A DNA stretch of 64,000 nucleotides. Source: DASYML01 sp036009045 (GTDB taxonomy: Bacteria; Acidobacteriota; Blastocatellia; Pyrinomonadales; Pyrinomonadaceae). The notes beneath the pieces are model-generated. The model ran no database searches. It was given only the letters and a program-made list of their open reading frames with translations, and had not been told where the DNA came from. The stretch's first letter is position 1; each line of letters begins with the position of its first letter. A program made the position numbers and the translations under genes. Location of the stretch: NCBI GenBank assembly GCA_036009045.1, contig DASYML010000035.1:1-64000 (forward strand), written 5' to 3'. Below are positions 34,688-43,474 of the stretch, piece after piece.

Positions 34688-36349
34688 TCAAACTTGCTCT
34701 GAGGCGGCGATGCGTCTTTTCTTGGTCGAGACGTTCTCAGCGATTAAGTGCGTCACGACGGGCGGCTCATCGCCGATGTGGAAAGACCTCGCGAAATCCT
34801 GTATCTCGCGGTCCGCATTGGTCACGCGCGCGTGCTGGCGCATGTGCTCGGCCCAGGACTCTACGAGGAAGGTCTCAAGATAACGACCCTCGTTCGCCTG
34901 GTCGTTGAAAAGCCCCCAGCGCATCGCGCCGTCCCTGCGGACGATACGCTTGACCCCGTCCATAGCCTTCCTGAATTCGTCCACACGCGCGGGGTCTATC
35001 TGGTACTCGACAGTGACCAACACCGGGCCATCTTCAGGATGCGGCTCTATGACGACGGTCGGTTCGGACCAGTGCAACGAAGGATTGAGGTCCAGAGCCT
35101 CTGAGGCCGCGAGCGGGTAACGCACAGCCGCCAGGAGACCCGCCAGCATCGCCAGCACCGCGCAGAGGAGCGCCCTCGGAATGCCCAGTCGCGTCGCCAC
35201 CGCTCCCCAGAGAGCGCTGCCGATTGCCATCCCGCCGAAGAAGACCAGCAGGTAAATCGCCAGCGCACGCGCGCGCACCCACGCCGGGACCACCGTCTGG
35301 ACTGAGATGTTAAAGCTCGACATCAAGGCCATCCAGGCGATGCCGCCCAGAACCATCGCCAACGCCAGCAACGACAGGACACGCACATACGCGAGCGTCA
35401 GTGTCACCCCCGCGAAAAGCACCGTCCCGCACACGACCAGCAGGTTGAGAGACATGCTGCGCCGGATGAGCGGCAGGATGAACGCGGCGAGGACCGCGCC
35501 CGCGCCGAGGCCGCCCAGCAAGACACCGTATGCGACCGCGCTTAATCCGAGTTCCCTGCGCGCGATGAGCGGCAGCATGGCCCACAGGGCGCTCGCGCAG
35601 ACGACGAAGAGGCCCGTCCGCAGGAGCACCGTTCGCAGTTCCGGCGAATGCCTGACATAACGCAAACCCGCGCGCATCGCTCCCACCACGCGCTCCGTCG
35701 GCAACATGCTCTCGCTCGGCTCTCGTTGCCAACGATACAGGACCAGTATTATGCCCAGAAACGAAACGGCGTTGAGCATAAAGACTGCCCATGAGCCTGC
35801 GAGCGCGACCACTATCCCGCCCAGCGCGGGACCCAGCGCGCGCGCGATGTTGAAGGCCACACTGTTGAGAGAGACCGCAGCCGCCAGTTCGCTGCGCGGG
35901 ACTAATTCGGGGACGATGGCCTGCCACGCTGGCGCGTTGAGCGCCGCGCCGAGTCCGAGCGCGAACGTGAGCAGCAGGAGAGTCCATGCGCCCGTCAGCC
36001 CCGCCAGCGTCAACACCGCCAGCGCCACCGCCGCGATGAGCATCCACCCCTGCGTCATGAGCAGCAGCCAGCGACGGTCAACCACATCCGCCAGCGCCCC
36101 TGCGGGCAGCGCGAGCAGAAAGAGCGGAGTCATCTCCGCCGTCTGCATCAACGCCACCATCATCGGAGACGGCGCGATGGAGGTCATCAACCATTCCGCG
36201 CCCACGTTCTGCATCCAGGTCCCTATGTTGGAGGCGACGGCTGCGATCCACAGCCACCGAAAGAGCGTGTTGCTCAAAGGACTCCACGCGGAGGAGCCTT
36301 GTGCGCGCCCGTCTTTTAAAGTTTTAGTTTCCACTCTTGATACAGCCAT
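34688..36349 (-). CDS. MFS_3 (EntS-like) transporter with C-terminal monooxygenase-like domain
   Basis: 553 residues. The first 410 have twelve predicted helices with 'WMQNVGAEWLMTSIAPSPMM' and 'LPAGALADVVDRRWLL', the MFS_3 pattern seen in enterobactin exporter EntS. A soluble tail of about 130 residues ('VLVTVEYQIDPARVDEFRKA', 'RWGLFNDQANEGRYLETFLV') resembles an antibiotic-biosynthesis-monooxygenase-like ferredoxin fold. This combination is known in the family. The substrate is unknown. Confidence 0.85.
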   Translation of the reverse strand: MAVSRVETKTLKDGRAQGSSAWSPLSNTLFRWLWIAAVASNIGTWMQNVGAEWLMTSIAPSPMMVALMQTAEMTPLFLLALPAGALADVVDRRWLLLMTQGWMLIAAVALAVLTLAGLTGAWTLLLLTFALGLGAALNAPAWQAIVPELVPRSELAAAVSLNSVAFNIARALGPALGGIVVALAGSWAVFMLNAVSFLGIILVLYRWQREPSESMLPTERVVGAMRAGLRYVRHSPELRTVLLRTGLFVVCASALWAMLPLIARRELGLSAVAYGVLLGGLGAGAVLAAFILPLIRRSMSLNLLVVCGTVLFAGVTLTLAYVRVLSLLALAMVLGGIAWMALMSSFNISVQTVVPAWVRARALAIYLLVFFGGMAIGSALWGAVATRLGIPRALLCAVLAMLAGLLAAVRYPLAASEALDLNPSLHWSEPTVVIEPHPEDGPVLVTVEYQIDPARVDEFRKAMDGVKRIVRRDGAMRWGLFNDQANEGRYLETFLVESWAEHMRQHARVTNADREIQDFARSFHIGDEPPVVTHLIAENVSTKKRRIAASEQV

Positions 36350-36380
36350 GCGCTTGCCTTAGCAATTTAGAGTCCACTTT

Positions 36381-36475
36381 AAAATTAGCCACAGAGGAGT
36401 GAGATTGTAGGGCGGGGCTGGTCCCTGCCCCTACATTTCCTTCTTCTTGCTCTGTGACCTCTGTGGCTAAATTTT
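36381..36475. repeat. GCCACAGAG fold-back repeat, copy 2
   Basis: AAAATTAGCCACAGAGGAGT... and ...ACCTCTGTGGCTAAATTTT form the outer hairpin. A second hairpin, TGTAGGG...CCCCTACA (36406-36435), is nested inside. It fills the gap between the two MFS genes. Confidence 0.75.
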
Positions 36476-36488
36476 TTAAATGGTCCTT

Positions 36489-37709
36489 TTATTCCGGTAT
36501 CTCCGCGCCAAAGGTAATCCCGCGCCGCTCGCGTCCGAGACCGGCGACGATGGCGGCCAGAGAGAAGACTATCAACGCCGTCAGCGCCATTGATTTGGCA
36601 TAGCTCGTATACGATGCGAAGACGGCTTCTATATAAGCCACGCTCCCCGCGATGAGCACGCCGCACTGGTAGGCGAAGCCCGGCAAAAATCCCCTCACCG
36701 AATCGGGCGACAATTCAGTGATGTGCGCGGGTATTACTCCCCACGCTCCCTGGACCATAAATTGTAAGAGGAACGCGCCCGTTATCAGCAGGCCCAGCGA
36801 AGGCGCAAAGGCCCACAATGGAATCACCAGTATCGCGCAGATGAAGGCCAGCATCATCGCGCGCCTGCGGCCCCAACGATCCGACAGCAGCCCGAACAAG
36901 AGGCCTCCCGTAATCGCTCCGACCATCGAGAAGGCGGTCAAAGCGGCGCGCTTCTGCGGACTGAATCCCCAGTCGCGTTCAAGAAACGTCGGGTACATAT
37001 CCTGCGTGCCATGCGAGGCGAAGTTCATCATCGCCATCAACAGCGTGAGGTAGAGCAGTGTCTTCCAGTTGGAGACGATGCCGCGTCCCAATTCGCTCCA
37101 ACTCTCGTGCTTCGTCTTCTCCCACACTTCGGATTCCTTGACGCCGTAGCGTATGAAGAGGACCAGCAAGGCGGGCAATCCGCCTATGAAAAAAAGCGGT
37201 CGCCAGCCCCAACGCGGAAAGACGAAAAAATAACAGACCGCCGCGAGCAGGTATCCGACCGCGTAGCCCTCCTGAAGCAGACCTGAGAGCACGCCGCGCA
37301 ACTTCGGCGGCACTTTCTCCATCGCCAGCGAAGCGCCCACGCCCCACTCGCCGCCCATCCCTATCCCGAACAACGCGCGCAGGATGAGAAACGTCGTATA
37401 GTTCGGCGCGAAGCCTGAGAGCACTTCGACGACGGAGTAAAAGACCAGGTCAATCATCAAGGGCAGCCTGCGCCCGTAACGATCCGCCAGCAACCCGAAG
37501 ATGAACGCGCCGACCGGCCTGAACGCCAGCGTCACCGCGATGGTGAACGCAACCTCCGCGTCCGTCTTATGAAACTCCCGCGCGATGGCCGTCAGCGTAA
37601 AGACCACCAGAAAAAAGTCGAACGCATCCAGCGTCCAGCCTAGAAACCCTGCGGTCAACGCCGCACGATGATCGCTCTTAGCGGGCGGATTCATATTCCT
37701 CTGGTCCAT
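36489..37709 (-). CDS. MFS transporter, sialate/lactate:H+ symporter (SHS) type
   Basis: 406 residues, twelve helices. 'GWTLDAFDFFLVVFTLTAIA' near the N-terminus, 'GLLADRYGRRLPLM' (MFS motif A), 'GIGMGGEWGVGASLAMEKVP' and 'GLLSDRWGRRRAMM' match the SHS family (Jen1/NanT relatives). The substrate is likely a carboxylate such as lactate. It lies downstream of the aminotransferase by 45 bases, in the same orientation. Confidence 0.85.
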   Translation of the reverse strand: MDQRNMNPPAKSDHRAALTAGFLGWTLDAFDFFLVVFTLTAIAREFHKTDAEVAFTIAVTLAFRPVGAFIFGLLADRYGRRLPLMIDLVFYSVVEVLSGFAPNYTTFLILRALFGIGMGGEWGVGASLAMEKVPPKLRGVLSGLLQEGYAVGYLLAAVCYFFVFPRWGWRPLFFIGGLPALLVLFIRYGVKESEVWEKTKHESWSELGRGIVSNWKTLLYLTLLMAMMNFASHGTQDMYPTFLERDWGFSPQKRAALTAFSMVGAITGGLLFGLLSDRWGRRRAMMLAFICAILVIPLWAFAPSLGLLITGAFLLQFMVQGAWGVIPAHITELSPDSVRGFLPGFAYQCGVLIAGSVAYIEAVFASYTSYAKSMALTALIVFSLAAIVAGLGRERRGITFGAEIPE

Positions 37710-37754
37710 TAAAGATTATCCGTTCTCGTCTCCAGGCAGGAACAAGCTCTGCCC

Positions 37755-38858
37755 TCACAAATTTCGCAACTCATCCAGCGCCAGTCCCAATCTATGCAAA
37801 CCTTCTTCAACGCTCGCCGTCTCGCCACCGATGCCGATGCGGAAATGTTGCGGCATCTCGAAGAACCTGCCGGGCACAACGGATGTCTCGTACTTCTGGA
37901 CCAGCAAAGCGCATAACGCATCAACGCTTCCCTCTCTCAAGAGAGGAAACGCGACCGTCCCGTGTTCGTACCGCGCGACCGACAGTTCATGCCTTGAATC
38001 GAAAAAGGAATTGAGCAACGCGCCGTTCGTTTCCAGCACTCCACGCGCGTGCGCCTCGATGCCGGATAATTGGTCCAGCGCGAGGCAACTCAAAAGCTCC
38101 GCCGCGTGCGCGGGGATGACTCCGAAGAGGTCTGCGAGCCGCCATATCTTCTGCGCCAGTTCGGGCGGGGCCAGAATCCACCCGCAGCGCAATCCGCTCA
38201 AACCGTAAACTTTCGTCAGGCTGCTCGTGCAGATAAATTCCTGGCCCAGATGAAAGGCGGAGCGCGGCGCACTCTCGAACATCGCATCGAGATAAACTTC
38301 GTCAACGAGCACGCGCGCCCCTACCTCTCGCGCCATCTCTCCGACACGTCTGAGCGTCAACTCGTCCGCGTAAGCGCTGCTCGGATTATGCAAATTCGTC
38401 AGGACGACGAGCCGCGTGCGCGAAGTTATCTCTTTTGAGATTTCATCCGGGTCCAGGCGAAAATTCTCTTCAAAACGGCGCGTGAATCTCTTGACGGACG
38501 CGCCCAGATATTGCGCCGTGCTGCGGATGAGTTCGTAGGTGGGATATTCGATTAAGACTTCGTCGCCCGGTTCGATGATGGCGGCCATCGCCAGGTGATT
38601 CGCCATAGAGGTTCCGGTCGCGGCGACGACTGAAGACGTGTTCACAGCCAGCTTGTCTGCCAGTCTCTTTTGCAGCGGCTCGTAGCCGTAATAACTCTGC
38701 CCGCTCAATTCCAAATCTTCCAGCTTTAAAGAGAGCCGCGCCAGCGGAAAATTCGCCAGCCCGCTCGACGCCAGATTAAAGCGTGCCTGCGAGCGCGTCT
38801 TGGCCCACAACATGTACTCGGAACTCATCACGCGCGCAACGCGCAAAGCTTCACTCAT
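37755..38858 (-). CDS. PLP-dependent aminotransferase, class I/II
   Basis: 367 residues from ATG at 38858, which has GGAGG five bases upstream. Family marks: 'VVAATGTSMANHLAMAAIIE', 'VVLTNLHNPSSAYADEL', 'VLVDEVYLDAMFE', the PLP Lys in 'CTSSLTKVYGLSGLRCGWIL' and 'FRIGIGGETASVEEGLH'. It resembles the aspartate/aromatic/MalY-type fold. The start overlaps the end of the amino-acid permease gene by eight bases, which argues for translational coupling and suggests the permease imports its amino-acid substrate. Confidence 0.88.
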   Translation of the reverse strand: MSEALRVARVMSSEYMLWAKTRSQARFNLASSGLANFPLARLSLKLEDLELSGQSYYGYEPLQKRLADKLAVNTSSVVAATGTSMANHLAMAAIIEPGDEVLIEYPTYELIRSTAQYLGASVKRFTRRFEENFRLDPDEISKEITSRTRLVVLTNLHNPSSAYADELTLRRVGEMAREVGARVLVDEVYLDAMFESAPRSAFHLGQEFICTSSLTKVYGLSGLRCGWILAPPELAQKIWRLADLFGVIPAHAAELLSCLALDQLSGIEAHARGVLETNGALLNSFFDSRHELSVARYEHGTVAFPLLREGSVDALCALLVQKYETSVVPGRFFEMPQHFRIGIGGETASVEEGLHRLGLALDELRNL

Positions 38859-40290
38859 GACGCCTCCACCAACGCCAGAAAAAATAGACGGGAATCCCCG
38901 CCACCACAATCAAGAGCCCGATGGCGCTATTGGCCGGAGACTTGTTAATCGTGCTGACGACTATCAACGCGCACGCCAGCACGAACAACGCCGTCGTCAC
39001 AGGATGGCCCGGCACGCTGTAACCCACATCTTCGGTCTCAACGCTTGTCTCATCGTTCGCCTCTTGCGCGCGATGACGAAAGACGAAGATGGAGGCAGCC
39101 GTCAGTCCGAACCAGATGAAGTCAACCGAGACCACGTAGTTGAGTATCTGTTCGTACTTGCCTGAGCGGGCGATGATGATTGCGAGCAAGCCTTGCAGCG
39201 CAATCGCCAGCACGGGCACGCGCGTGCGCGGGTCCAGCCACGCGACCCTCTTAAAGAAGAGTCCATCCTCTGCCATCGCGTAATAGACGCGCGGCGCGGT
39301 CAACATTCCCTGGCTCAAAAATCCTAGCGTCGAGATGGCTATGCCGACGGCGATGAGCGCAGCCCCGCGCTCTCCGAAGGCTTTACGCATGACGGAAGAG
39401 GCGGGAGTCGTCGTCACCGCTAAACCGTCCGGTCCAAGCGCGTAGAGACAGACGAAGTTGACGGCCATGTAAAGGAGTATGACGCCCATCACGCCTATGA
39501 GCAGACCGCGCGCCAGGTCTCTGCGCGGGTCCCTCATCTCGCCCGCGACGAAACTCGCCGTCTGCCATCCGCCGTAAGCGAACATCACTGGCGTCATCGC
39601 CGCTCCCATCGCCGTCAGCAGGCCCAACGAAACGGGACGGTCGAGCGGCGGCGCTTGAAACGTGCTCGCTGGACCAGAAATGAAGAACAGCCCGCAGACG
39701 ATGAGCGCTGCAATCGCCAGAATCTTCAGGACCATGAGCAGATTTTGCATACTGCTCCCGGCGCGCACGCCGAGGCAGTTGATGACGGTTAAGAGGCCCA
39801 GCGCGAGGACCGCGACGAGCCATTCCGCGACGGGCGCGCGTGTGATTTCCAGGAAGTAACGAGAGAAGGTGACGGCGACCGCAGCCATCCCGCCCGTCTG
39901 CGTCACGAGCAGTAAGGCCCAGCCATAGATGAACGCGATTGACGGGTGATAAGCCTCGCGCAGGTAAGCATACTGCCCGCCGACGTGCGGACGCCGCGCC
40001 GCGAGTTCCGCGTAGATGAACGCGCCCGCCAGCGCGATGAGACCGCCGAGCAGCCACGCACCCAGAATCATGAAAGGGCTATGAACCTGCCTGGCGACGA
40101 CATAGGGGTTGATGAAGATGCCGCTTCCGATGATGCCGCCCATGACGATCATCGTCGCGTCGAATAATCCCAGGCGGCGAGCGAGTCCCGTCGCAACGAG
40201 CGCGCCCCGCGCTTCGCCCCGCTCAACAATTTTCGGTCCATTCGTCAACGGCTCTTTACCTTGTTTGATAGAGGAGCATAAGATAGTCAC
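38851..40290 (-). CDS. Amino-acid permease (APC superfamily)
   Basis: 479 residues with twelve helices. 'IVMGGIIGSGIFINPYVVAR' in the first helix is the APC substrate-binding GSGIF motif. 'VMFAYGGWQTASFVAGEMRD' is the sixth helix region. It resembles the LAT/fructoselysine type. The start is uncertain: GTG at 40290 lacks a good ribosome-binding site, and later starts such as TTG near residue 15 are possible. It is coupled to the aminotransferase downstream. Confidence 0.87.
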   Translation of the reverse strand: MTILCSSIKQGKEPLTNGPKIVERGEARGALVATGLARRLGLFDATMIVMGGIIGSGIFINPYVVARQVHSPFMILGAWLLGGLIALAGAFIYAELAARRPHVGGQYAYLREAYHPSIAFIYGWALLLVTQTGGMAAVAVTFSRYFLEITRAPVAEWLVAVLALGLLTVINCLGVRAGSSMQNLLMVLKILAIAALIVCGLFFISGPASTFQAPPLDRPVSLGLLTAMGAAMTPVMFAYGGWQTASFVAGEMRDPRRDLARGLLIGVMGVILLYMAVNFVCLYALGPDGLAVTTTPASSVMRKAFGERGAALIAVGIAISTLGFLSQGMLTAPRVYYAMAEDGLFFKRVAWLDPRTRVPVLAIALQGLLAIIIARSGKYEQILNYVVSVDFIWFGLTAASIFVFRHRAQEANDETSVETEDVGYSVPGHPVTTALFVLACALIVVSTINKSPANSAIGLLIVVAGIPVYFFWRWWRRHE

Positions 40291-40332
40291 TCATCGCACG
40301 AATGTCCAGACAGTTGCAAAGACTCAACTCGC

Positions 40333-40361
40333 TTGACGCACTGCGCACGCCGTGCTAGTTT
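40333..40361 (+). promoter_or_regulatory. Candidate promoter of the gcv operon
   Basis: TTGACG (40333-40338) and TAGTTT (40356-40361) are spaced by 17 bases, 68 bp upstream of gcvT. The -35 is good and the -10 weak. I looked for a glycine riboswitch in 40291-40428 and did not find its conserved core. Confidence 0.35.
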
Positions 40362-40428
40362 GCCGTTTCAATCATGTTATGACTAGCGAGCCTTTATTAG
40401 CTCACCGAAAGGTGTGTAGGAGACGCAC

Positions 40429-41544
40429 TTGACTTCACCTGCGCTGAAGCAGACGCCGCTCAATGCGATGCACCGCCGCCAGGGCGGGAAGATGGTTGAT
40501 TTCGGCGGCTGGGATATGCCCGTCCAGTATCCCGCCGGGACGGTCGAAGAACACCTCCGCACACGAAAGCGCGCGGGCCTCTTCGATGTCTCCCACATGG
40601 GGGAGATTGACGTGCGCGGCGTGGACGCGACTCCCTTCGTCAATCGCATCACATCCAACGACGCCTCGAAACTGGTGGACGGGCAGGCGCAGTATTCGGC
40701 CCTGACAACGCCCGAAGGCACTGTCGTTGACGACCTCCTCGTGTATCGCTTCGCGCAGGACCATTTATTGCTCGTCGTCAATGCCTCCACGACCGAGAAA
40801 GACTGGGAATGGATTGCCTCTCATCAAGAGAGCGAGGATGTCAAACTCTCGAACGTGAGCGCGCAGTATTGCCAGCTTGCACTGCAAGGCCCGGATGCGC
40901 TCGGTATCTTGCAGACCTTGACGGACGTGCCGCTCGCGCAGATTAAGTACTACCATTTCCGAGAGGGGACGGTTGACGGCGTGCCATCCATCATCTCGCG
41001 CACGGGCTACACCGGCGAAGACGGCTTTGAAGTTTACGCCGCGCCGGACAGGGCGGAGCAACTCTGGAATAAGATGCTTGAGGCGGGCGGCTATGGCACG
41101 GATGAAGGCGTCCTGCCCTGCGGGCTGGCGGCGCGCAATACCTTGAGGCTCGAATCAGCGATGGCGCTCTACGGCCACGAGATAGACGACACGACCACGC
41201 TGCTCGAAGCCAACCTGGGCTGGATTTGCAAGCTGAATAAAGGCGAATTTACGGGGCGCGAGGCGCTGGCGAAACAGAAGGAAGAGGGCGTCAAGCGCAA
41301 GCTGGTCGGCTTTGAAGTGACGGAGCGTGGCATCGCGCGCGACGGCCAGGATATTTTGATTAACGGAGAGCGTGCGGGCCGCGTCACTTCCGGCAGCCCC
41401 GCGCCGTTTCTCAAGAAGAACATCGGCCTCGCCTACGTCCCCGTCGAGTTTGCGAAGGTGGACCAGGAATTACAGATTGAAGTGCGTGGCCGCCCCGTCG
41501 GCGCGAAAGTTGTGCCCACGCCTTTTTATAAAAGAGCAAAATAG
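40429..41544 (+). CDS. gcvT: Glycine cleavage system T protein (aminomethyltransferase)
   Basis: 371 residues starting at TTG 40429, supported by AGGAG six bases upstream. It transfers the aminomethyl group from lipoyl-H protein to tetrahydrofolate, releasing ammonia. Motifs: 'FGGWDMPVQYPAGTVEEHL', 'GLFDVSHMGEI', 'DDLLVYRFAQDHLLLVVNAS', 'ISRTGYTGEDGFEVY', 'ARNTLRLESAMALYGHEID' and the C-terminal 'GRVTSGSPAPFLKKNIGLAY'. It is first in the operon T-H-PA-PB. The stop is at 41542-41544, inside the first base of the next hairpin. Confidence 0.95.
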   Translation: MTSPALKQTPLNAMHRRQGGKMVDFGGWDMPVQYPAGTVEEHLRTRKRAGLFDVSHMGEIDVRGVDATPFVNRITSNDASKLVDGQAQYSALTTPEGTVVDDLLVYRFAQDHLLLVVNASTTEKDWEWIASHQESEDVKLSNVSAQYCQLALQGPDALGILQTLTDVPLAQIKYYHFREGTVDGVPSIISRTGYTGEDGFEVYAAPDRAEQLWNKMLEAGGYGTDEGVLPCGLAARNTLRLESAMALYGHEIDDTTTLLEANLGWICKLNKGEFTGREALAKQKEEGVKRKLVGFEVTERGIARDGQDILINGERAGRVTSGSPAPFLKKNIGLAYVPVEFAKVDQELQIEVRGRPVGAKVVPTPFYKRAK

Positions 41545-41622
41545 TTTTCAGTTTTGAGTTTCCAGCTTTCAGAAAAAGGCGAGTTGATTTTTCCGAAAGC
41601 TGGAAACTCAAAACTGAAAACT
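41543..41622. repeat. Heptad fold-back repeat: AGTTTTC type (perfect)
   Basis: Perfect 28-base arms (41543-41570 and 41595-41622) are made of AGTTTTC, AGTTTTG, AGTTTCC, AGCTTTC units. It starts in the gcvT stop codon. Its right end (CTGAGGAGAA) runs into the ribosome-binding site of gcvH. Confidence 0.9.
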
Positions 41623-41634
41623 GAGGAGAACATA

Positions 41635-42033
41635 ATGGCGAACGTCCCGGAGAATTTACATTACAGTAAGGACCACGAATGGGTGAGCGTCGAGGGTGAC
41701 ATAGCCACCATCGGCATCACGGACCACGCGCAGGATTCGCTCGGCGATGTGGTCTATGTCGAACTGCCGAAGGTCGGTGAGACCTTTTCTGCCGATGATG
41801 TGATAGGCATCGTCGAATCCGTCAAAGCGACTTCGGAGATTTACACGCCCCTCTCTGGCGAGGTGGTCGAAGTCAACGAACTGCTGCACGATGAGGACAA
41901 CACTCCTCTGGTCAATACGGACCCTTACGGCAAGGCGTGGATGATTCGCCTGCGCCTGGAAAAGCCTGGCGAAGTGGACAGCATGCTGACCGCCGCCGAA
42001 TATGAAGACTTTACGAAACCGGAGCCAGAATAG
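41635..42033 (+). CDS. gcvH: Glycine cleavage system H protein
   Basis: 132 residues from ATG at 41635, with GAGGAG eight bases upstream at the end of the hairpin. It carries the lipoyl arm between P, T and L proteins. The lipoylated Lys is in 'GIVESVKATSEIYTPLSGEV'. 'YSKDHEWVSVEGDIATIGIT' and 'NTDPYGKAWMIRLRL' are family marks. It is normal in length. Confidence 0.95.
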   Translation: MANVPENLHYSKDHEWVSVEGDIATIGITDHAQDSLGDVVYVELPKVGETFSADDVIGIVESVKATSEIYTPLSGEVVEVNELLHDEDNTPLVNTDPYGKAWMIRLRLEKPGEVDSMLTAAEYEDFTKPEPE

Positions 42034-42036
42034 AAG

Positions 42037-43386
42037 TTGCGTTACATCCCAAACTCGCCAGAGGAACGCGCCGAGATGCTCAAAAGGGTGGGCCTCAACT
42101 CGGCGGCAGAACTCTTCGACTCGATACCGGCGAAACTACAGCTTGGCGATCATCTCAAAGTGCCTGCGGCAGTTTCCGAGATTGAATTGCTCGCCACGTT
42201 TGAAGCGATGGCCGCGCGCAACCACGCCGCGCGCCGTCCCAACTTTCTGGGCGCTGGCGCATACGCCCATTATTCGCCGACGATTGTGGACCATCTCATC
42301 CAGCGTTCCGAATTCTTCACGGCCTACACGCCTTACCAGCCGGAAATCTCGCAGGGCACGCTGCAAGTCATCTTTGAATTTCAAACGCTGGTCTGCCAAC
42401 TGACCGGGATGGACGTTGCCAACGCTTCGATGTACGACGGCTCGACAGCGCTCGCGGAGGCCGTGCTGATGGCCGAACGCGTCACGCGCCGCAGCAAGGT
42501 CGCCGTCTCAAATGCGGTCCACCCTGAATTTCTGGAAGTCGCCAACACCTACGTCCAGCACGCCGGGGTTGAGTTGGAGCATCTGGACTTTGACGGCGAG
42601 ACGGGACAGACCAGCGCGGAAGCTCTCGCGGCGCTCGATGAGCAGACCGCCGCGCTCGTCATCCAGTCGCCAAACTTCTTCGGTTGCATAGAGGACGTGC
42701 GCGCCCTGGCCGAACGCGCGCACAGCGTCGGCGCGTTGCTCATCGTCTGCGTGACGGAATCAATCTCGCTCGGACTCCTGCGCTCGCCCGGCTCATGCGG
42801 CGCGGACATCGTCGTTGCGGAGGGGCAATCTTTCGGCGTGCCTCTATCATATGGTGGTCCATATCTGGGCCTCTTTGCGACGCGCGATAAGTATGCGCGG
42901 CAGATGCCGGGCCGTCTCGTCGGAGAGGCCGTTGACAAACAGGGGCGACGCGGCTTCGTCCTCACGCTCGCCACGCGCGAGCAGCACATACGCCGCGAGA
43001 AAGCCACTTCCAACATCTGCACCAACGAAGGACTCATCGCGCTCGCGGCGACGATTTATTTAGAGACGATGGGACCGCGCGGGATGCGTGAGGTGGCCCA
43101 ACAATGCGCGCAGAAGGCCGCCTACACCGCGCGCCGCATCAACGAGCTCGAAGGCTTCTCAACGCCCTTCAGCGCGCCTTGCTTCAACGAATTTGTCGTC
43201 CGCGCGCCGGTCCAGGCTGCGGAACTCTTATCGCGTCTCGCCGCAGAGAAGAGCATCACGGGCGGCCTCGCGCTCTCGCGTTACTATGCGGAACGCCCCA
43301 ACGATTTCCTCGTCTGCGTCACGGAAACAAACTCGCGCGCAGAGATAGACGCGCTCATTGAGGGACTGAAGGATTTAACCATTTAA
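42037..43386 (+). CDS. gcvPA: Glycine dehydrogenase (decarboxylating) subunit 1
   Basis: 449 residues starting at TTG 42037, three bases after the gcvH stop. It is the N-terminal half of the P protein, which here is split into two chains. Motifs: 'RYIPNSPEERAEML', 'FLGAGAYAHYSPTIVDHLIQ', 'TAYTPYQPEISQGTLQVIFE', 'MDVANASMYDGSTALAEA' and 'YGGPYLGLFATRDKYARQMP'. It acts with GcvPB to decarboxylate glycine onto the H protein. Confidence 0.95.
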   Translation: MRYIPNSPEERAEMLKRVGLNSAAELFDSIPAKLQLGDHLKVPAAVSEIELLATFEAMAARNHAARRPNFLGAGAYAHYSPTIVDHLIQRSEFFTAYTPYQPEISQGTLQVIFEFQTLVCQLTGMDVANASMYDGSTALAEAVLMAERVTRRSKVAVSNAVHPEFLEVANTYVQHAGVELEHLDFDGETGQTSAEALAALDEQTAALVIQSPNFFGCIEDVRALAERAHSVGALLIVCVTESISLGLLRSPGSCGADIVVAEGQSFGVPLSYGGPYLGLFATRDKYARQMPGRLVGEAVDKQGRRGFVLTLATREQHIRREKATSNICTNEGLIALAATIYLETMGPRGMREVAQQCAQKAAYTARRINELEGFSTPFSAPCFNEFVVRAPVQAAELLSRLAAEKSITGGLALSRYYAERPNDFLVCVTETNSRAEIDALIEGLKDLTI

Positions 43387-43388
43387 GC

Positions 43389-43470
43389 ATTGATTCATTG
43401 ACTCATCGGCTCATTGATTCATTTATTAATGGGCCAATGAATCAATGAGCCGATGAGTCAATGAATTAAT
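43389..43470. repeat. Octad fold-back repeat: ATTGATTC type
   Basis: 35-base arms (43389-43423 and 43436-43470) with one mismatch are made of 8-base units ATTGATTC, ATTGACTC, ATCGGCTC, ATTGATTC. It fills the space between gcvPA and gcvPB, starting two bases after one stop and ending four bases before the next start, so it leaves no room for a normal ribosome-binding site. Confidence 0.9.
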
Positions 43471-43474
43471 CGAG

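Noticed and set aside
40291..40428. Glycine riboswitch upstream of gcvT
   Set aside because: The spacer is short and I could not find the conserved tandem-aptamer cores; only a weak promoter is visible.
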